Below are positions 35,098 to 46,589 of a stretch of 64,000 bases of DNA, piece after piece. Positions within the stretch are counted from its first letter, which is position 1. Each line of letters starts with the position of its first letter. The position numbers and the translations under genes are program-made. This DNA is from Tenrec ecaudatus (Eukaryota > Chordata > Mammalia > Afrosoricida > Tenrecidae). The stretch spans positions 66,673,501-66,737,500 of the forward strand of contig NC_134534.1 in NCBI RefSeq assembly GCF_050624435.1, written 5' to 3'. The notes below the pieces were generated by a model. That model saw only the letters and a list, made by a program, of their open reading frames with translations. It made no database searches and was not told the origin of the DNA.

Positions 35098-35282
35098 CAG
35101 GGGCATGCACTGGGCTGCTAATCAAGATGTTAGCACTTCAAAACCACTAGCCTCTCCACAGGGAAAGATGAGGCTTTCCACCCCATAAAGAGTTCTAGTC
35201 TCAGAAACCCACAGTGGTAAGTGTCCCCTGTCCACTAGGGTCACCATGTGTTAGGACTGACTCCGTCCTACCAGTGAGTCTA
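35098..35282 (+). mobile_element. AfroSINE
   Basis: GGGAAAGATGAGGCTTTCCA, GTCTCAGAAACCCACAGTGG and AGGGTCACCATGTGTTAGGA in order. Confidence 0.85.
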
Positions 35283-35859
35283 ATGTCTAACAGATTTGCG
35301 GTGAAGTTTCATGGAGTATGTTCAGCAGGCAGGCTCTAAACGACTAAAAACTGCTTTATTTGTGCTATTTAAAAAAACAATCAGATATAGACAAAAGACA
35401 TGTTTGGCTAGTAGGCCTCAGCTCACTAGGAACACATAAGCAACCTGAAGTCAATACCTCGAGGCCATTTTGGCTCATTTATATGAAAGAGGAGCCATTA
35501 CAAGATTAGTAGTGGCCAACTCCCTTTTGCTACATCTACCTTAGGCCCATAAGAAGTATATGCCACTGACCAATATTGAAGGAGATGCATTAGGCTCAGT
35601 ACTCTACCCTCGATGATTTTGGAAGCATAGGATTATAGGGGTAGAGGATGGGAGACAGGAATATTTTGGTTGTCAGATGGAGTCAGATGGGTGACCCTTC
35701 TATCTGATGAGTGGGGATGCTAAGCATCATGCATCCGAGGAGCTAAGGCTTCTACTGTATACAAAACTTCCTCCCATGGCGAAGTGCTCTCCAGCCCAAA
35801 TGTCAAAAGTGGTTGAGAAATTCTGGGTTAAAGGATCAGTAAATTCCATGAGTAATAAA

Positions 35860-36020
35860 TGGTTCATGCTCAGTTGGTAGCCAAACAGTTACTGGTTCAA
35901 ACATACACTACCGTACTGTGGAAGAAAAGGCCAGGTATTTGCTTCTGTCAATATCAAAGCCAAGGAAAACCCATGAAGTAGTTCTACTAAAAAATATACG
36001 AGTGGCCATTAGTTGGAATT
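35860..36020 (+). mobile_element. AfroSINE, old
   Basis: CAGTTACTGGTTCAAACATA, then GGCCAGGTATTTGCTTCTG and CCATGAAGTAGTTCTAC follow the SINE order but are strongly diverged. Confidence 0.6.
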
Positions 36021-37667
36021 TATTCCACTGCATAAAACAACAATTCAGGACTCTAAAAATTTTGGTACTACCCTGCAACACATAAAAGCGAATCAAGACA
36101 GGGACAGAAGCTGAGAAGGGCCATCAGTAGAATGTCTGACCAATGCATCTCTAGTCGCTGCGTATGAGTTCACGTGTTGACTTAACTACAGCAGTGTTCT
36201 AGCTTCCAACGTAGATCGTTGACCCTAAAGCAATTAGCAAGTTCTCCCTAAAGGGCCTTGTCTAATTTTCAAACTGCCTCCTTGGTTTGCATTTCTGCAA
36301 GTCCACTCAGCATCGCATCTGAAAACAGGAAGATGAGTCAGCATCGAATCTGAAAATAGGAATATTAGTCAGAAACCCAAAATGAGCATTACTTGGTACT
36401 TTTGGTGAAGGCAAAAAGCTTAATTACCAATCATACTTGTATTCTGAAAGATCTCAGAGTAAGAACCCATTAGATATGACAGCCATTCATCTAGGGGCCC
36501 CCCTAACTGGGTTAAAAAGTATGGGTACAAAGAAAGGGTGAGGCTTGGCCAGTAGTCAAGTTGCTTACACTTGAGCTGGGGAGATTGATGTTTCTTTCAA
36601 TCTAATTAAACACATGTGGTGGGGAGAAATCTCATTTCATGAACTTGGGAATGCAAATAATTATTTTATTCCTAGTCGTCAACTTTCCTTTTATTTCAGA
36701 TGTTACTGGGTGAACAAAAACAGGAGGAAAACAGAACAGAGGGGCAATATTGTGTGGTAGTGCTTGCACTCCCCACGTGGGAAGGACACGGTGTCCCATT
36801 ACGGTGGAAAGAAATCACAATGTGAGCAGCTGCAATCACAGGAGCAATGGGGAAGGAGAGTGTAAATAGGCCATGGGAGAATAAACAGATGAAACTAAAC
36901 CTGGTAGAGGTGGAGTAAATACAGTTTGTTTCAGGAACCAAACATGGCTCTTGGAACTTCAGCTCGTGGGGGTGCAAACAGCTCATGTGTGATTCCAGTG
37001 TGGGAAGAAAGAATTCTTCTCTACCTTGAATAAACAGGAAATGACAAACAGAGAATCCAGGCTAATGCAGAATAACCCTGATCACATCAACTCCTCATTC
37101 TAAGGACTGCACTGGCCTCTGGTGTACATATAAATACTTCAGTGCTTTTAGCGGTAAAAAGTTTAGATCTGTTTATTTCAGCATCATGGGCATGGGCATT
37201 AAGACAAAACTGAGGCAATAACTCGCCCTGATAATAAAGACCCTAAGTGTAATGTTTATAATATAAAATTGCTTTCCTTGGGAAACGGGAACTATGTGGT
37301 GGGGAACTTTTATAATAACACAGAGATGTTCATTCTGTAGATGTAAAGCTTTGGAGACCTTGTGCTCCCTCCCACCAGGCGTTTGGTGCTTTGCTTCCAT
37401 GCCAGTACACTGTACTGGAGATGAGAGCCTTCTTAATGCTCGTGCATTGTCCCTACCAGCCCAGTACGACAATCTTACCTTCATGTCTTATCTGAAAACC
37501 TAAAGAGGTTTTCTCTGTTGTGTCCAAGAGATCCTAACAGTGTGGAGTGGGTCCTAAACTTAATCTCTTCTGAGTGAGGAGGCGCATATGCACCGAGATG
37601 AGGAAGCACAAACTCCACACGGAGATCTCCAAGGAGGCAAGGAAAGCCAGGACTATAGAAATGGAGA
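36021..37667. other. intergenic, mostly unassigned
   Basis: No gene recognised. It includes a 31-bp tandem duplication (36307-36368) and an L2-like stretch near 37075-37125 (CTGATCACATCAACTCC). Confidence 0.45.
36307..36368 (+). repeat. 31-bp tandem duplication
   Basis: Two adjacent 31-bp units (36307-36337 and 36338-36368), both starting TCAGCATCG and differing at a few positions. Confidence 0.9.
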
Positions 37668-38327
37668 ACAAAAAACCACATCCTTGTGAATGAGGGGGCA
37701 TGCGGAGTGGAGACCCCAAACCCATCTGTAATCAACTGGACTTCCCCTAAGAGTCACAAGGAAGAGATGAGCCAGTCAGGGTGCATTATAGCACAGATGA
37801 ACATACGACTTTCCCCTAGCTCTTTAATGCTCCTCCCCCACCCCACTATCATGATCCCAATTCTACCTTACAAGTCTAGCTAGACCAGAGGCTGTACACT
37901 GGTACAGATCAGAGATGGAAACACAGGGCATCCAGCACAGATAAACCCCTCAGGACCAATAATGAGAGTAGTGATACCAGGAGGGTAAGGGGAAGGTAGG
38001 GGGAGAAAGAGGGAACCGATCACAGTGATCTACCTATAACTCCCTCCCTGGATGACAGACAATAGAAAAGTGGGTGAAGGGAGACATTGGACAGTGTAAG
38101 ACATGAAAAAATAATAATAATTTATAAATTATCAAGGGTTCATGAAGGATGGAGGGTGGTGGGGGGTAGGGAGGGGAAAAATGAGGAGCTGATACCCAGG
38201 GCTCAAGCAGAAAGAAAATGTTTTGAGAACGATGATGGTAACAAATGTACAAATGTGCTTGACACAATGGATGGATGTGTGGATTGTGATGAGTTGTACG
38301 AGCCCCAATAAATTGATTTTAAAAGAA
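37668..38327 (+). mobile_element. L1 LINE 3' UTR with short target-site duplication
   Basis: 5'-truncated L1 tail of about 660 bp in + orientation, ending GAGCCCCAATAAATTGATTT and an A-rich tail. Flanked by AGAAATGGAGA at 37657-37667 and 38328-38338; part of this repeat could belong to the tail. Confidence 0.88.
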
Positions 38328-38736
38328 AGAAATGGAGACAAGCAACCTCCTCTAGAGGTGACAGAGAGCCCCCCCCCCCGTCCCCCAGCCTGATTCCAGC
38401 ATCCTCAGCTATGAGAAAACAAACTTATGATCTGTAAGGACACTCAGTTGAGGCATTTCTGTTACCACTACACTAGCTAAGATACTCACCATGCCTGTAA
38501 TGTCCCAGGATTTATTGTTTGTCCAAAATGGAGAATTTGCCTTTACGTAGGAAGGGAGTCATCAAATGCGTGTCCTGAGTCTCTTCTCTGAGTCTTTTAC
38601 TTTGGAGAAGCTCTACCCGTCCATTTTGAAGACTGTCTGATTCTGGAGCAATAGGTTTCATAGTATCCCTGAGACTTCAGCACCAAAAGTTAGCAATAAT
38701 AATCAAAGAAGTCTGGAGTTGTCCTCATCAGGGCCG

Positions 38737-39729
38737 TTGCTGGCTGGTGCCATTGTGTGGGTTTCGACTCACAGCAACCCGATGTACAACAGAATGAAGC
38801 TCTGCTCAGTCCTCACATTTGTTCCTATGCTTGAGCCCATTGTTGCAGTCACTGGGTCAATCCATCTTATTGGGGGGTTTCCTCTTTTGCCCTGCCCCTC
38901 TACTTTACCAAATATGACCCCTCCAGGTGTCAGTTCTCCACAGTACATGAAGTGAAGTCTTGCTATCCTAGTCTCTTAGGAAGATTCTGGCTGCACCTCT
39001 TCCAAGACAGATCCATTTGTTCTTCTGGCATCCCTGGTGCTTTCAATGTTCTTCCCCAAGCACTAGAATCCAGATGCATCTTCCAAGGCTTCCTTACCCC
39101 GTTGAATCCTTTCAATTCCATCAATTCCTACAGCCTTGTTTTTGGCTAATGCTTTCAGTGCAGCTTGAACATCTTCCATCAGTATCATTGGTTCTTGCTC
39201 ATATGCAACCTCCTGAAATGGTAGACTGTCTATAGTTCTTTTTGGTACAGTGAAACTATGTATTTCTCTCTCTCTCTCTCTTTTTTTGATGCTTTCTGCA
39301 CCATTTAATATTTTGCCCATAAAATCTTTCAATATGGCAACTTGAGGCTTGACCTGTTCCTGGAATTCGTTCAGTTTAAGATACGATGAGCATGTGTTTC
39401 TCTTTGGGTATTATAACTCTAGGTGTTTGCGTATGCCATTGCAATGTTTGGTTTTGCCTTCTCGAGCTGCCCTTTTGAAATGTTCTGTTCAGCTCTTTGA
39501 TCATCCTTTCTTACATGTGCCTCAGCTTCTTCACGATGAGGAGCAAGTTTCAGAGTCTTCTCTGACATCCACTTAGATCTTTTCTTTCTTTCCTGTCTTT
39601 TTAATGACCTGGCGCTTTATTCATGAGTGATGTTCTTTATGTCTTCCAACAGCTCTTCACATCTTCCGTCATTAGTGTTTAATGCAGCAAATATGTTCTT
39701 GAGATGTTCTCAAAATTCAAGTGAGATAT
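38737..39729 (-). mobile_element. BovB/RTE LINE copy, part 1
   Basis: Complement of the RTE 3' UTR (CCATTGTTGCAGTCACTGGG, CCAAATATGACCCCTCCAG), a jump at about 39060 straight into the complement of the region before the RT domain (AATTCCATCAATTCCTACAGC, minus frame EDVQAALKALAKNKAVGIDG) and on towards the endonuclease side. The jump removes most of the RT domain. Interrupted by an LTR at 39730. Confidence 0.82.
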
Positions 39730-40217
39730 TGTGTTCCTCTGGGCAGACAAACAAATTCATAAACACTCATGTGTATGAGAGAGAGGTTTATATAAAGAGT
39801 AATTGTACATTAAGAAAACATCCCAGCCCAGTCCAAATCAAGTCCATAAGTCTGATATTAGCCCAGATACCAATCTAATACCAATCTATAAAGTTCTCTT
39901 CATACTCATGAAACAAATGCAATGATGTCAAATGCAGAAAGATCACAGGTCAGTGGGTGGGAAGTGGCAGTGTAAGCATCTAAGCACTGGCATGGGGTCT
40001 CCACATAGCTCCTCCGGATCCAAAGTTCTGGCTGCATCAGTGTTGCTCTCAGGCTCTTGGTCCATAATGTCTTGCAGGGAATGAGGCTGTGTTCTCCAGC
40101 GAGCTATTTATCTCCTTAGTGCCACCAAATGAGGTCACCAACCTGTAACCTGATTGACAGGTTAAACTCCACCCCTTCACTCGTAAGCCTCAAATTGGCA
40201 ACAGATTATGTAACCAA
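39730..40217 (+). mobile_element. solo LTR, 474-bp family, copy 1, inside RTE
   Basis: Starts TGTGTTCCTCTGGGCAGACA and ends AACAGATTATGTAACCA, aligning over its whole length with the copies at 41205 and 62941. RTE sequence stops at the left edge and resumes after the right edge; a probable ATAT duplication flanks it. Strand is set to match the other two copies; the true sense is unknown. Confidence 0.82.
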
Positions 40218-40220
40218 TAT

Positions 40221-40375
40221 ATACTCAAGGCTGTACTTTCATTCCTGTGGACTTTTTTTTTTTTTTGCAACTTCAGTCAAAACTTATATGTAAGCAATTG
40301 GTGATCTGTTCCACAGTTGGACCTTGGCCTAATTTTAGCTGCTGGTAGTGGGTTTCTCCATTGTCTCTTCTCAAG
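40221..40375 (-). mobile_element. BovB/RTE LINE copy, part 2
   Basis: ACTCAAGGCTGTACTTTCAT, GTGATCTGTTCCACAGTTGG and AATTTTAGCTGCTGGTAGTG continue the RTE complement after the LTR. Confidence 0.75.
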
Positions 40376-41204
40376 AACAGGTTTGAGCATAGGAGAAGTG
40401 ATCAGGTCAGCCTGGTATATAGGCTTCTTATTCTAGGTCAAGGTTAGGTTCTCTACACTCAGATAGTTGAGGGCCCCAGACATCCATAGAGCCCTGCTCA
40501 AGATGCACACCAAACCAAGGTCTTCCTTCCAAGCCACCTAATAATTGAAACTTTCTTGCATATGAAAACTAAGACTAATGACATGAAAATCCAGATGTAT
40601 TCATTTTCTCTTAAAACCTCAGAGATGTGGTCCAAATTTTCTGAATTCACTCTTCCATGCAGCCAAATACCACATTAGCTTTTAATATTTGAGTTTTTCA
40701 TACAAAGAAAATATGTTGCTTATTAAATAAGCACAAACAGACCAACTATAGTTAGACACACACAGAGATATCCCTGTGTATGTGTTTAGCTGTTTCATTT
40801 ACTATTAATAGAACTTCCAGCGGTTAATGAATCTTTTGGAGCCTCAGTTACCTAATTTGTGAAGTGAATGAAAATAACACCATGCTTGTCTGAGATGCAG
40901 ATTCCTGGAGCCCACCTTCTGAGAGTTTCCTGTCTGGAGTGTGTACTGGAAGCTATAGGTTGGGCAAATTTCCCAGGTGATTCTTAATGCACAGTCAGAA
41001 TTGAAAGCCACTAATTATGATAATCCCTAGGAACAAGATACTCTTACCTAGAGAAAATAAAATATATATTTCTGTTTAGCCATAAAACAAACCAGGCATC
41101 AGCCTAAGAAAATATTATTTTAATTCAAGGAAAATTTAGCTTCCACATTTGTAACCTTGGCTGAGATTAAGAGGAAAAACAAAAGCAACAAGCTCATTGC
41201 TGGT
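40376..41204. other. intergenic, mostly unassigned
   Basis: Contains an old MIR-like stretch at about 40830-40910 (GCCTCAGTTACCTAATTTGTG). No gene recognised. Confidence 0.5.
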
Positions 41205-41559
41205 TGTGATAGTCCGGGTGGACTGGAGACACAAATTCATAGACACATATGTGTTTATAAAGAAGAGGTTTATATACAAGAGCAATTGTACATTAAGAAA
41301 ACATCCCAGTCCAGATTAAATCCATAAGTCTGATATTAGCCCATATGTCTGATACCAATCCATAAAGTCCTCTTCAGACTCATGGAAACATGCAATGATG
41401 CCAAATGCAGGACGATCACAAGCCAGTGGGTAGAAAGTCTTTGGATCCAGTGGTGTTGTAAGTATCTCAGCGCTGGCAGGGACCTCTCTGTGGCTTCTCC
41501 AGCTTCAGAGGTCTGGTTGAATTCCTGTGGCTTATGTTTTGTGATGTCTCCCAGGGAGT

Positions 41560-41632
<73 letters not shown>

Positions 41633-41771
41633 TACCAGATTTCCTAGAATTCTCAGGAGAAGTCCATGCCCATAGAAGTCTCCTTGGCTATCTCCAGATT
41701 GAGAGCCTAGACTTCACCCCTACACTCTTAATCCTTAAACTGAATTGACACCAGATTAGGTGATTACCACA
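41205..41771 (+). mobile_element. solo LTR, 474-bp family, copy 2, with exact 5-bp duplication
   Basis: TGTGATAGTCC..GATTACCACA bounded by CTGGT at 41200-41204 and CTGGT at 41772-41776. The copy is longer than its relatives because of a (GA)n expansion at 41562-41629. Confidence 0.9.
41562..41629 (+). repeat. (GA)n microsatellite within the LTR
   Basis: About 68 bp of uninterrupted GA at a point where the sister LTRs have only GGGAGAGTG or less. Confidence 0.98.
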
Positions 41772-41869
41772 CTGGTACATGAATGCACAATATGGGTGTT
41801 CACAATGAATTGGTATGTAAGGTGCTTAGAACAGTGCATGGTACAAAGTACCAAGTCAAACCAGCTTCC

Positions 41870-41970
41870 CTGGATACCGACACATAGTTATTCCATGTGA
41901 GACAGGACAGAACTGCTGCATAGGGTTTTCCTGGCTGCAATCTTTACAAAAACAGATCATGCATAGCATG
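41870..41970 (-). mobile_element. AfroSINE fragment
   Basis: On + GAGACAGGACAGAACTGCTG, then CATAGGGTTTTCCTGGCTGC, complement of an AfroSINE body. Confidence 0.65.
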
Positions 41971-42089
41971 GTGGCTGGGGTGGCTTAAATGCCTAATCTT
42001 TATGCTAGTAGTCAAGCTTAAACTATTTACATGTATTATTCTTCAGACTGAATACAAATGATATTGATTCACTGAAGAAAACTGTAAGT

Positions 42090-42660
42090 AATGTTCACCA
42101 CGGAGGACTAATGAACTCGTGATGTGAGCGAACATTCGGAATTGCCACATATATCAAAGCATATTGAAGGTCCCCAACAGGACATTTGGAGTCATCCTCT
42201 TCCTTGCTGTCACCTTGATTTTTCCTCTTTGAAACTGGCACATAGATAATATTTTGTTTTCCTTTCTGAAAACCAACAGCACATCTTTTCTGGCAAAGGC
42301 ACGTGTTTCATCAGTAAAAAAAAACTTATCTGGAGAAATCTTGTAGCTCATTGGTGCATCTCAGGACTAAATGTTAGTAGAGTATTTTGAAATGCACAGT
42401 AATAAAGCCCCTTCGCCTCTAATAAGGTCCATAAACAGTGCCTGTCTCACACATGTCTATGGCCACGATGTGTCTGAAGCATGCACAATGGTCCGAAGGT
42501 ATAAAATATTGGGTTTTAATGGTTTCATTTCCTTAATTGCATAGCTCACTTTAGTGCTAGGGGAGTTTTTGGTCTTCCTTCACCAGATTTTGCACCTTGC
42601 AGCCATCTGTCCATCTCTTCTCAGCTCTGAGCTGGGACAGCGACACTTCTTCGCTGATGC
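42090..42660 (-). other. unidentified, possibly a decayed retrocopy
   Basis: The minus strand shows consecutive protein-like pieces in shifting frames, for example FFTDETRAFARKDVLLVFRK at 42320-42260 and VAIPNVRSHHEF near 42130. I cannot assign a parent gene or a transposon family. It may be a broken cDNA copy or chance. Confidence 0.25.
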
Positions 42661-42689
42661 AAAATGCTTAGAGAGCAGCTATTGTTGAT

Positions 42690-42930
42690 AGTTGCTATTG
42701 AGTCTGCTCCAACTCACTCTCACATAAAGAGAATGGAATCTTGCCTCTTCCTGCACTATCTTCATGATGTTTGAATCTGTGGGTGGACCAACATGTCTTT
42801 TGAGTGTTTTCCATCCCAGGAGGCTCATCTGACATCATGTCAGACATTATTCTGTTGTGCTCCAGAAAGTTTCACTGACTACTTTCTGGAAGTAGATCAC
42901 AAGGTTTTGTAGGAGGCACCATTGACACAT
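42690..42930 (-). mobile_element. second-type tRNA SINE or RTE-tailed relative
   Basis: On + GTTGCTATTGAGTCTGCTCC (RTE-like tail), then GACATTATTCTGTTGTGCTC and TTTCTGGAAGTAGATCACAAGG, complement of the body seen at 44100-44220. Confidence 0.6.
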
Positions 42931-43097
42931 GTCAACCATACATATTTGACTCTGGTGGTCTCTGAAATACTGATGGCCTACTTCCCCATATCAGAGCAAC
43001 ACACGTCACCACATATGCTGAGTCATTAATACAAGATCGCTCTGTGACCAGCTTGACTGCGTTCCTTCTTCTCTTTCCCCTAAATGTTAGAGCATCA

Positions 43098-43302
43098 GAG
43101 CCCAAACCAAACTCACTGCTATGGACTCAATTCTGACACCTCAGGGCCATATAAACAAAAGAACAGGACGTCCCCTGCAGATTTCTGAGGCTGTAAATCT
43201 TTGCAGGAGCTGAAAACCTCATCTTTCTTCTGGTGGGTTCGAACTGCTGACCTCATGGTAAGCAGCCCACTCATAACCCACAACGCCACTAGTACCAGGC
43301 AC
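43098..43302 (-). mobile_element. AfroSINE
   Basis: On + ACTCACTGCTATGGACTCAA, then GGTGGGTTCGAACTGCTGAC and CACAACGCCACTAGTACCAG, tail to head of an AfroSINE. Confidence 0.85.
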
Positions 43303-43394
43303 TATTCAGTGTGATTATTCATCATGGTCATTTGTCTACTAACCCCACTTACAACAACAACAAAAGAAGCTGTGAGCTCTGAGGGCTCGGGCCA

Positions 43395-43770
43395 AATTTA
43401 GACAGCACCGCTTTTTTTGATGAATCTTTATGGACGCCTTATCTTATATTTTTAACAGTAAAATTTGGACTCGGCTTTACTGGAGCTGTTTATATATCTA
43501 ATCGGAGTAGATCAGGAAATGTGGTTGACAGCAGCGGGGCTGCCTGAGAAACATAATATTTTCCGGCCAGCATTACCACGACCTCTCAGCTCAGAGGCAT
43601 GATCAATGAAGTGTGCCGGAGACTCTGTTTAGATTAGGGGGAGAGTGCACCGATGGGCACATTCATCGCGAGCAAATGGTTCTTCTGCACTCGCACAGGG
43701 CTACAGCGAAGAGCTTGCCAATAAAACTGATGACAGGATTAAACTCAGTCCACTCTTCATGTGCCCCTCC
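43395..43770. other. candidate conserved noncoding element
   Basis: Repeat-free DNA with kept CpGs and mixed AT/GC composition (TTTATGGACGCCTTATCTTA, CTAATCGGAGTAGATCAGG, CCGGCCAGCATTACCACGAC). No coding frame. The call rests on texture only. Confidence 0.3.
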
Positions 43771-43844
43771 TGCCCCGCATGAGGGAGTTGGAGAAACTGA
43801 GGAATGAGCGCTCCAGCTTGACTAGAAGGACGACAACAGCAACA

Positions 43845-44025
43845 AAGAGTCACTTAGAGCTGGGCCCGGCCACTAATTAGCTGCGTGGCTTTGGGCATCT
43901 CTGAGCCTTAGTTTCATCATTTGTAAATCAGGGATGATAATAATGTTAAGTCAGTTTTTGAGCAACGAAATGCTCATGCCTGTAAACCACTTGGCAGAGC
44001 CCTGCAACTAAGGACTCAATGATGA
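43845..44025 (+). mobile_element. MIR SINE, well preserved
   Basis: CTGCGTGGCTTTGGGCATCT, then GAGCCTTAGTTTCATCATTT and GGGATGATAATAATG follow the MIR consensus over its core. Confidence 0.85.
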
Positions 44026-44034
44026 TTCAGTGGG

Positions 44035-44300
44035 AGACTGCCTTCCATGACTGAAATTCAATGCATCTCACACAATGTACAACCAACACTTATCTATCAA
44101 TGGCAACTTACAAGTTATTGTGGTGCTGATCAGATTCCACTGGGACTTCCAGACTAAGACCAACCAGGAAGAGAGACCTAGGGATCTATTTCCAAAATCA
44201 GTCAATGAAAACACTATGGCCCAATCTACAAACTGCCGCGTGTATTGTGTGGAATCAAGTGGCAATTTGCTTTGTCCTGAAGTCACCAGGAGCTAGAGGC
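44035..44300 (+). mobile_element. second-type tRNA SINE
   Basis: CAGATTCCACTGGGACTTCC, AGACTAAGACCAACCAGGAA and CCAAAATCAGTCAATGAAAA match the SINE at 10021-10385 in order. Confidence 0.65.
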
Positions 44301-45979
44301 TAACTCGACCCCAGCCAACAGCAGCCACAATCTGACCTTCAGCCTTGAGAGGTACGTGGATTTCTTCCTACAATATCATATTAAATTTTCTATTTTTGAA
44401 AAGAAAAAATTTGCCACCATCATCTGTAATTTAGGGTTACCAATGACCAATTCTGCATTCGATCCCTTTAATGAACCTCCAGTGATAAGCCTTAGTGTCC
44501 CTGGAAATTGGAGACTGTACATTTGTATCAGAGGCATGGTTATCAGTCCATTGATTCTTAAAGAATTAACTGCTGCTCCTAAAAGAAAATAAAGAACCTT
44601 GTGGCTATGCTTAACCTTTTGTAGCTGTTTCCATACCATCTGTCTTCAGAAATTCGAAATGTGGAGGAGTTGAGGGCTCACTGAATGCTGTGGTGTGGCT
44701 GCATACCTCGGTGTTGGAAAAGGGTGCTTGAGGATGGAACCTCCATGTATGCCTTTCTCCCTGAGGTATGAAATATGGCCTCAAAGAACATTTTGTTGTT
44801 TTCCTTTCGAGGTCCTTTGGTGAGGAAAGAAACTAGGCCATCGGTGGAGGGATGCTACCTCCCCAGGATTTATTGGGAGTCTTGAATGGCTCACTACACT
44901 AGGAAGGTCACTGCTGTATCCTACAGCACTCAGCCTGATTTAATTTCATGTCACTCCCAGGACTGCAACCACAATATGAGCTGCAACTTTATAAATTGCT
45001 CCACGGAGTAGCTGCCCTTGCAGGTGGAAGAGCCAAAGGGAGTGGGAAACCAGAGGGAGCTGGAAGATTGAGAGTTGGCTTACTAAGCAGAGACATTTGG
45101 CCAAAGCACTAGAGTTCTCAGTTGTCCCCAATTTCACCCCCAAAGACTCTCCTCTCCTTATGCTTGTGTCCTGCCTACAATATTTATGTTTTTTCAGAAA
45201 GGTGTCTGGTGAAATAATGAGGGGGAAATTTAATGATGCTACCAGAGTGTGTAGGGTATTCTGAATCATCAAAGATAATTGCTACAAACCCTTCCCAGGA
45301 GAAACTCAGAGTAAGCTAAGTAAAGTCTAATTTATGTCACTTCTCATAATAGAATCCCAGATGAGAAAGTTTAAATAAACTGATGTCACTAAGCAAACAA
45401 AGCTAATACTCAGAAGCACTGAATTCTTACAGGAGCAAAAAACGTGATTGGATTTCATAGCACTGATTAAGTCATGCCTTGAAAGGAGCAAGCAGCAGAC
45501 AATGTTACTGGATGGATCACAGGGCATGGAAATCGTGTACTGAGTATCAGGATGCATCTCTTGAAAGTGTACTAGTTCCATTAAAATGAAGAGTTGTCAA
45601 TGGGGGTGGCGGAAGCTCATTCCCCCTTGTTACTTGAAATGATACTGGGCTAATTGTTTGTGGAAAAGTTAAGGGAAATCTTACTTCACTGAAATCATTC
45701 CATGACTTGTCATGTTTATCTGGGTCAATTCTTAAGAAAACAAAGCAAAGCAACAATTAAACCATTTTAGCATATTGTAAACAGAAAATAAATGTAAGAA
45801 AAAACAAAAGTCAGCAAAATAATATCAAATAGCACAGGTTATCAGTTTTCAGATTTGGTATCCACCATACTAATCTCTTAGACTCACTGTAATTCATTAC
45901 CTAATCATCAATCCATAATCACCTGGCCACAACATTTTATATTTTGGATTATTTTAATTGTATTTCAAGGTACTTAGAT
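44301..45979. other. intergenic, unassigned
   Basis: No gene or clear repeat recognised. Open frames of up to about 108 codons show no domain. Confidence 0.45.
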
Positions 45980-46169
45980 TCGTGTTTCTCAATCTTTCTT
46001 AATTCCATGACCCTTTCATAGAGTTACTCATGTTGTGGTTACCCCCAACCATAAAATTATTTTCATTGCTACTTCATAACTGTAATTTTGTTACTGTTAT
46101 GAATCCGGTGACCCTTGTGAAAGGATCATTTGATCCAAAGGGTCATGACCCACAGGTTGAGAATGGCTG
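45980..46169 (+). mobile_element. SPIN-type nonautonomous hAT element
   Basis: 190 bp with inverted ends TTTCTCAATCTTTCTTAATT and, on the other strand, CAGCCATTCTCAACCTGTGG. The inside holds TGTTGTGGTTACCCCCAACC, ATAAAATTATTTTCATTGCT and ACTTCATAACTGTAATTTTG, diagnostic of the SPIN family and its rodent relatives. Flanking 8-mers ACTTAGAT and GGATAGAT agree at five of eight positions, consistent with an aged hAT duplication. No transposase is present. Confidence 0.9.
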
Positions 46170-46469
46170 GGATAGATGATTAGTAGATAAACTGTATGTT
46201 TGGTTTTGCCTACTTGGATTGCAAGGTACAATATACATTATTAATTTCTTATATAAATTCATTGTCACTTGATTCCATTGTATACTCTTGCCCATTGGGT
46301 GCCTGGGGTGTGTGTCAGTTTAATGGTGGGGTGCTTTCCTTCAGTAACGTTATTTTTATTATAAGACAGTAGCTTGTACTACTCTTGTCCTTTCGGTGTC
46401 CATTAGGTTTCATTCATTTTATATTCTGTTCAAGAACTCGTTTTTTTTATTCTGCTGTCTTAAATTTAA

Positions 46470-46572
46470 CTATTATTTTCAGAAGTTATAAAGTTTAGTT
46501 TCCAAGGAGTCATTTTAACCATTTGGATTTGATTTGATTTTGTATGAGTTATGAAGTCGGGTCCAGCCTTAG
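46470..46572 (-). mobile_element. L1 ORF2 piece, inverted relative to the next
   Basis: ATTTTCAGAAGTTATAAAGT, then TTAACCATTTGGATTTGATT and AGTCGGGTCCAGCC follow the complement of L1 ORF2. Confidence 0.55.
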
Positions 46573-46589
46573 TAGAAACTTGACAAGTG

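Noticed and set aside
36696..36986. 96-codon minus frame
   Set aside because: No recognisable domain, no splice or promoter context, length within chance expectation.
41382..41675. 97-codon frame ending in Arg-Glu repeats
   Set aside because: LTR sequence plus the (GA)n tract.
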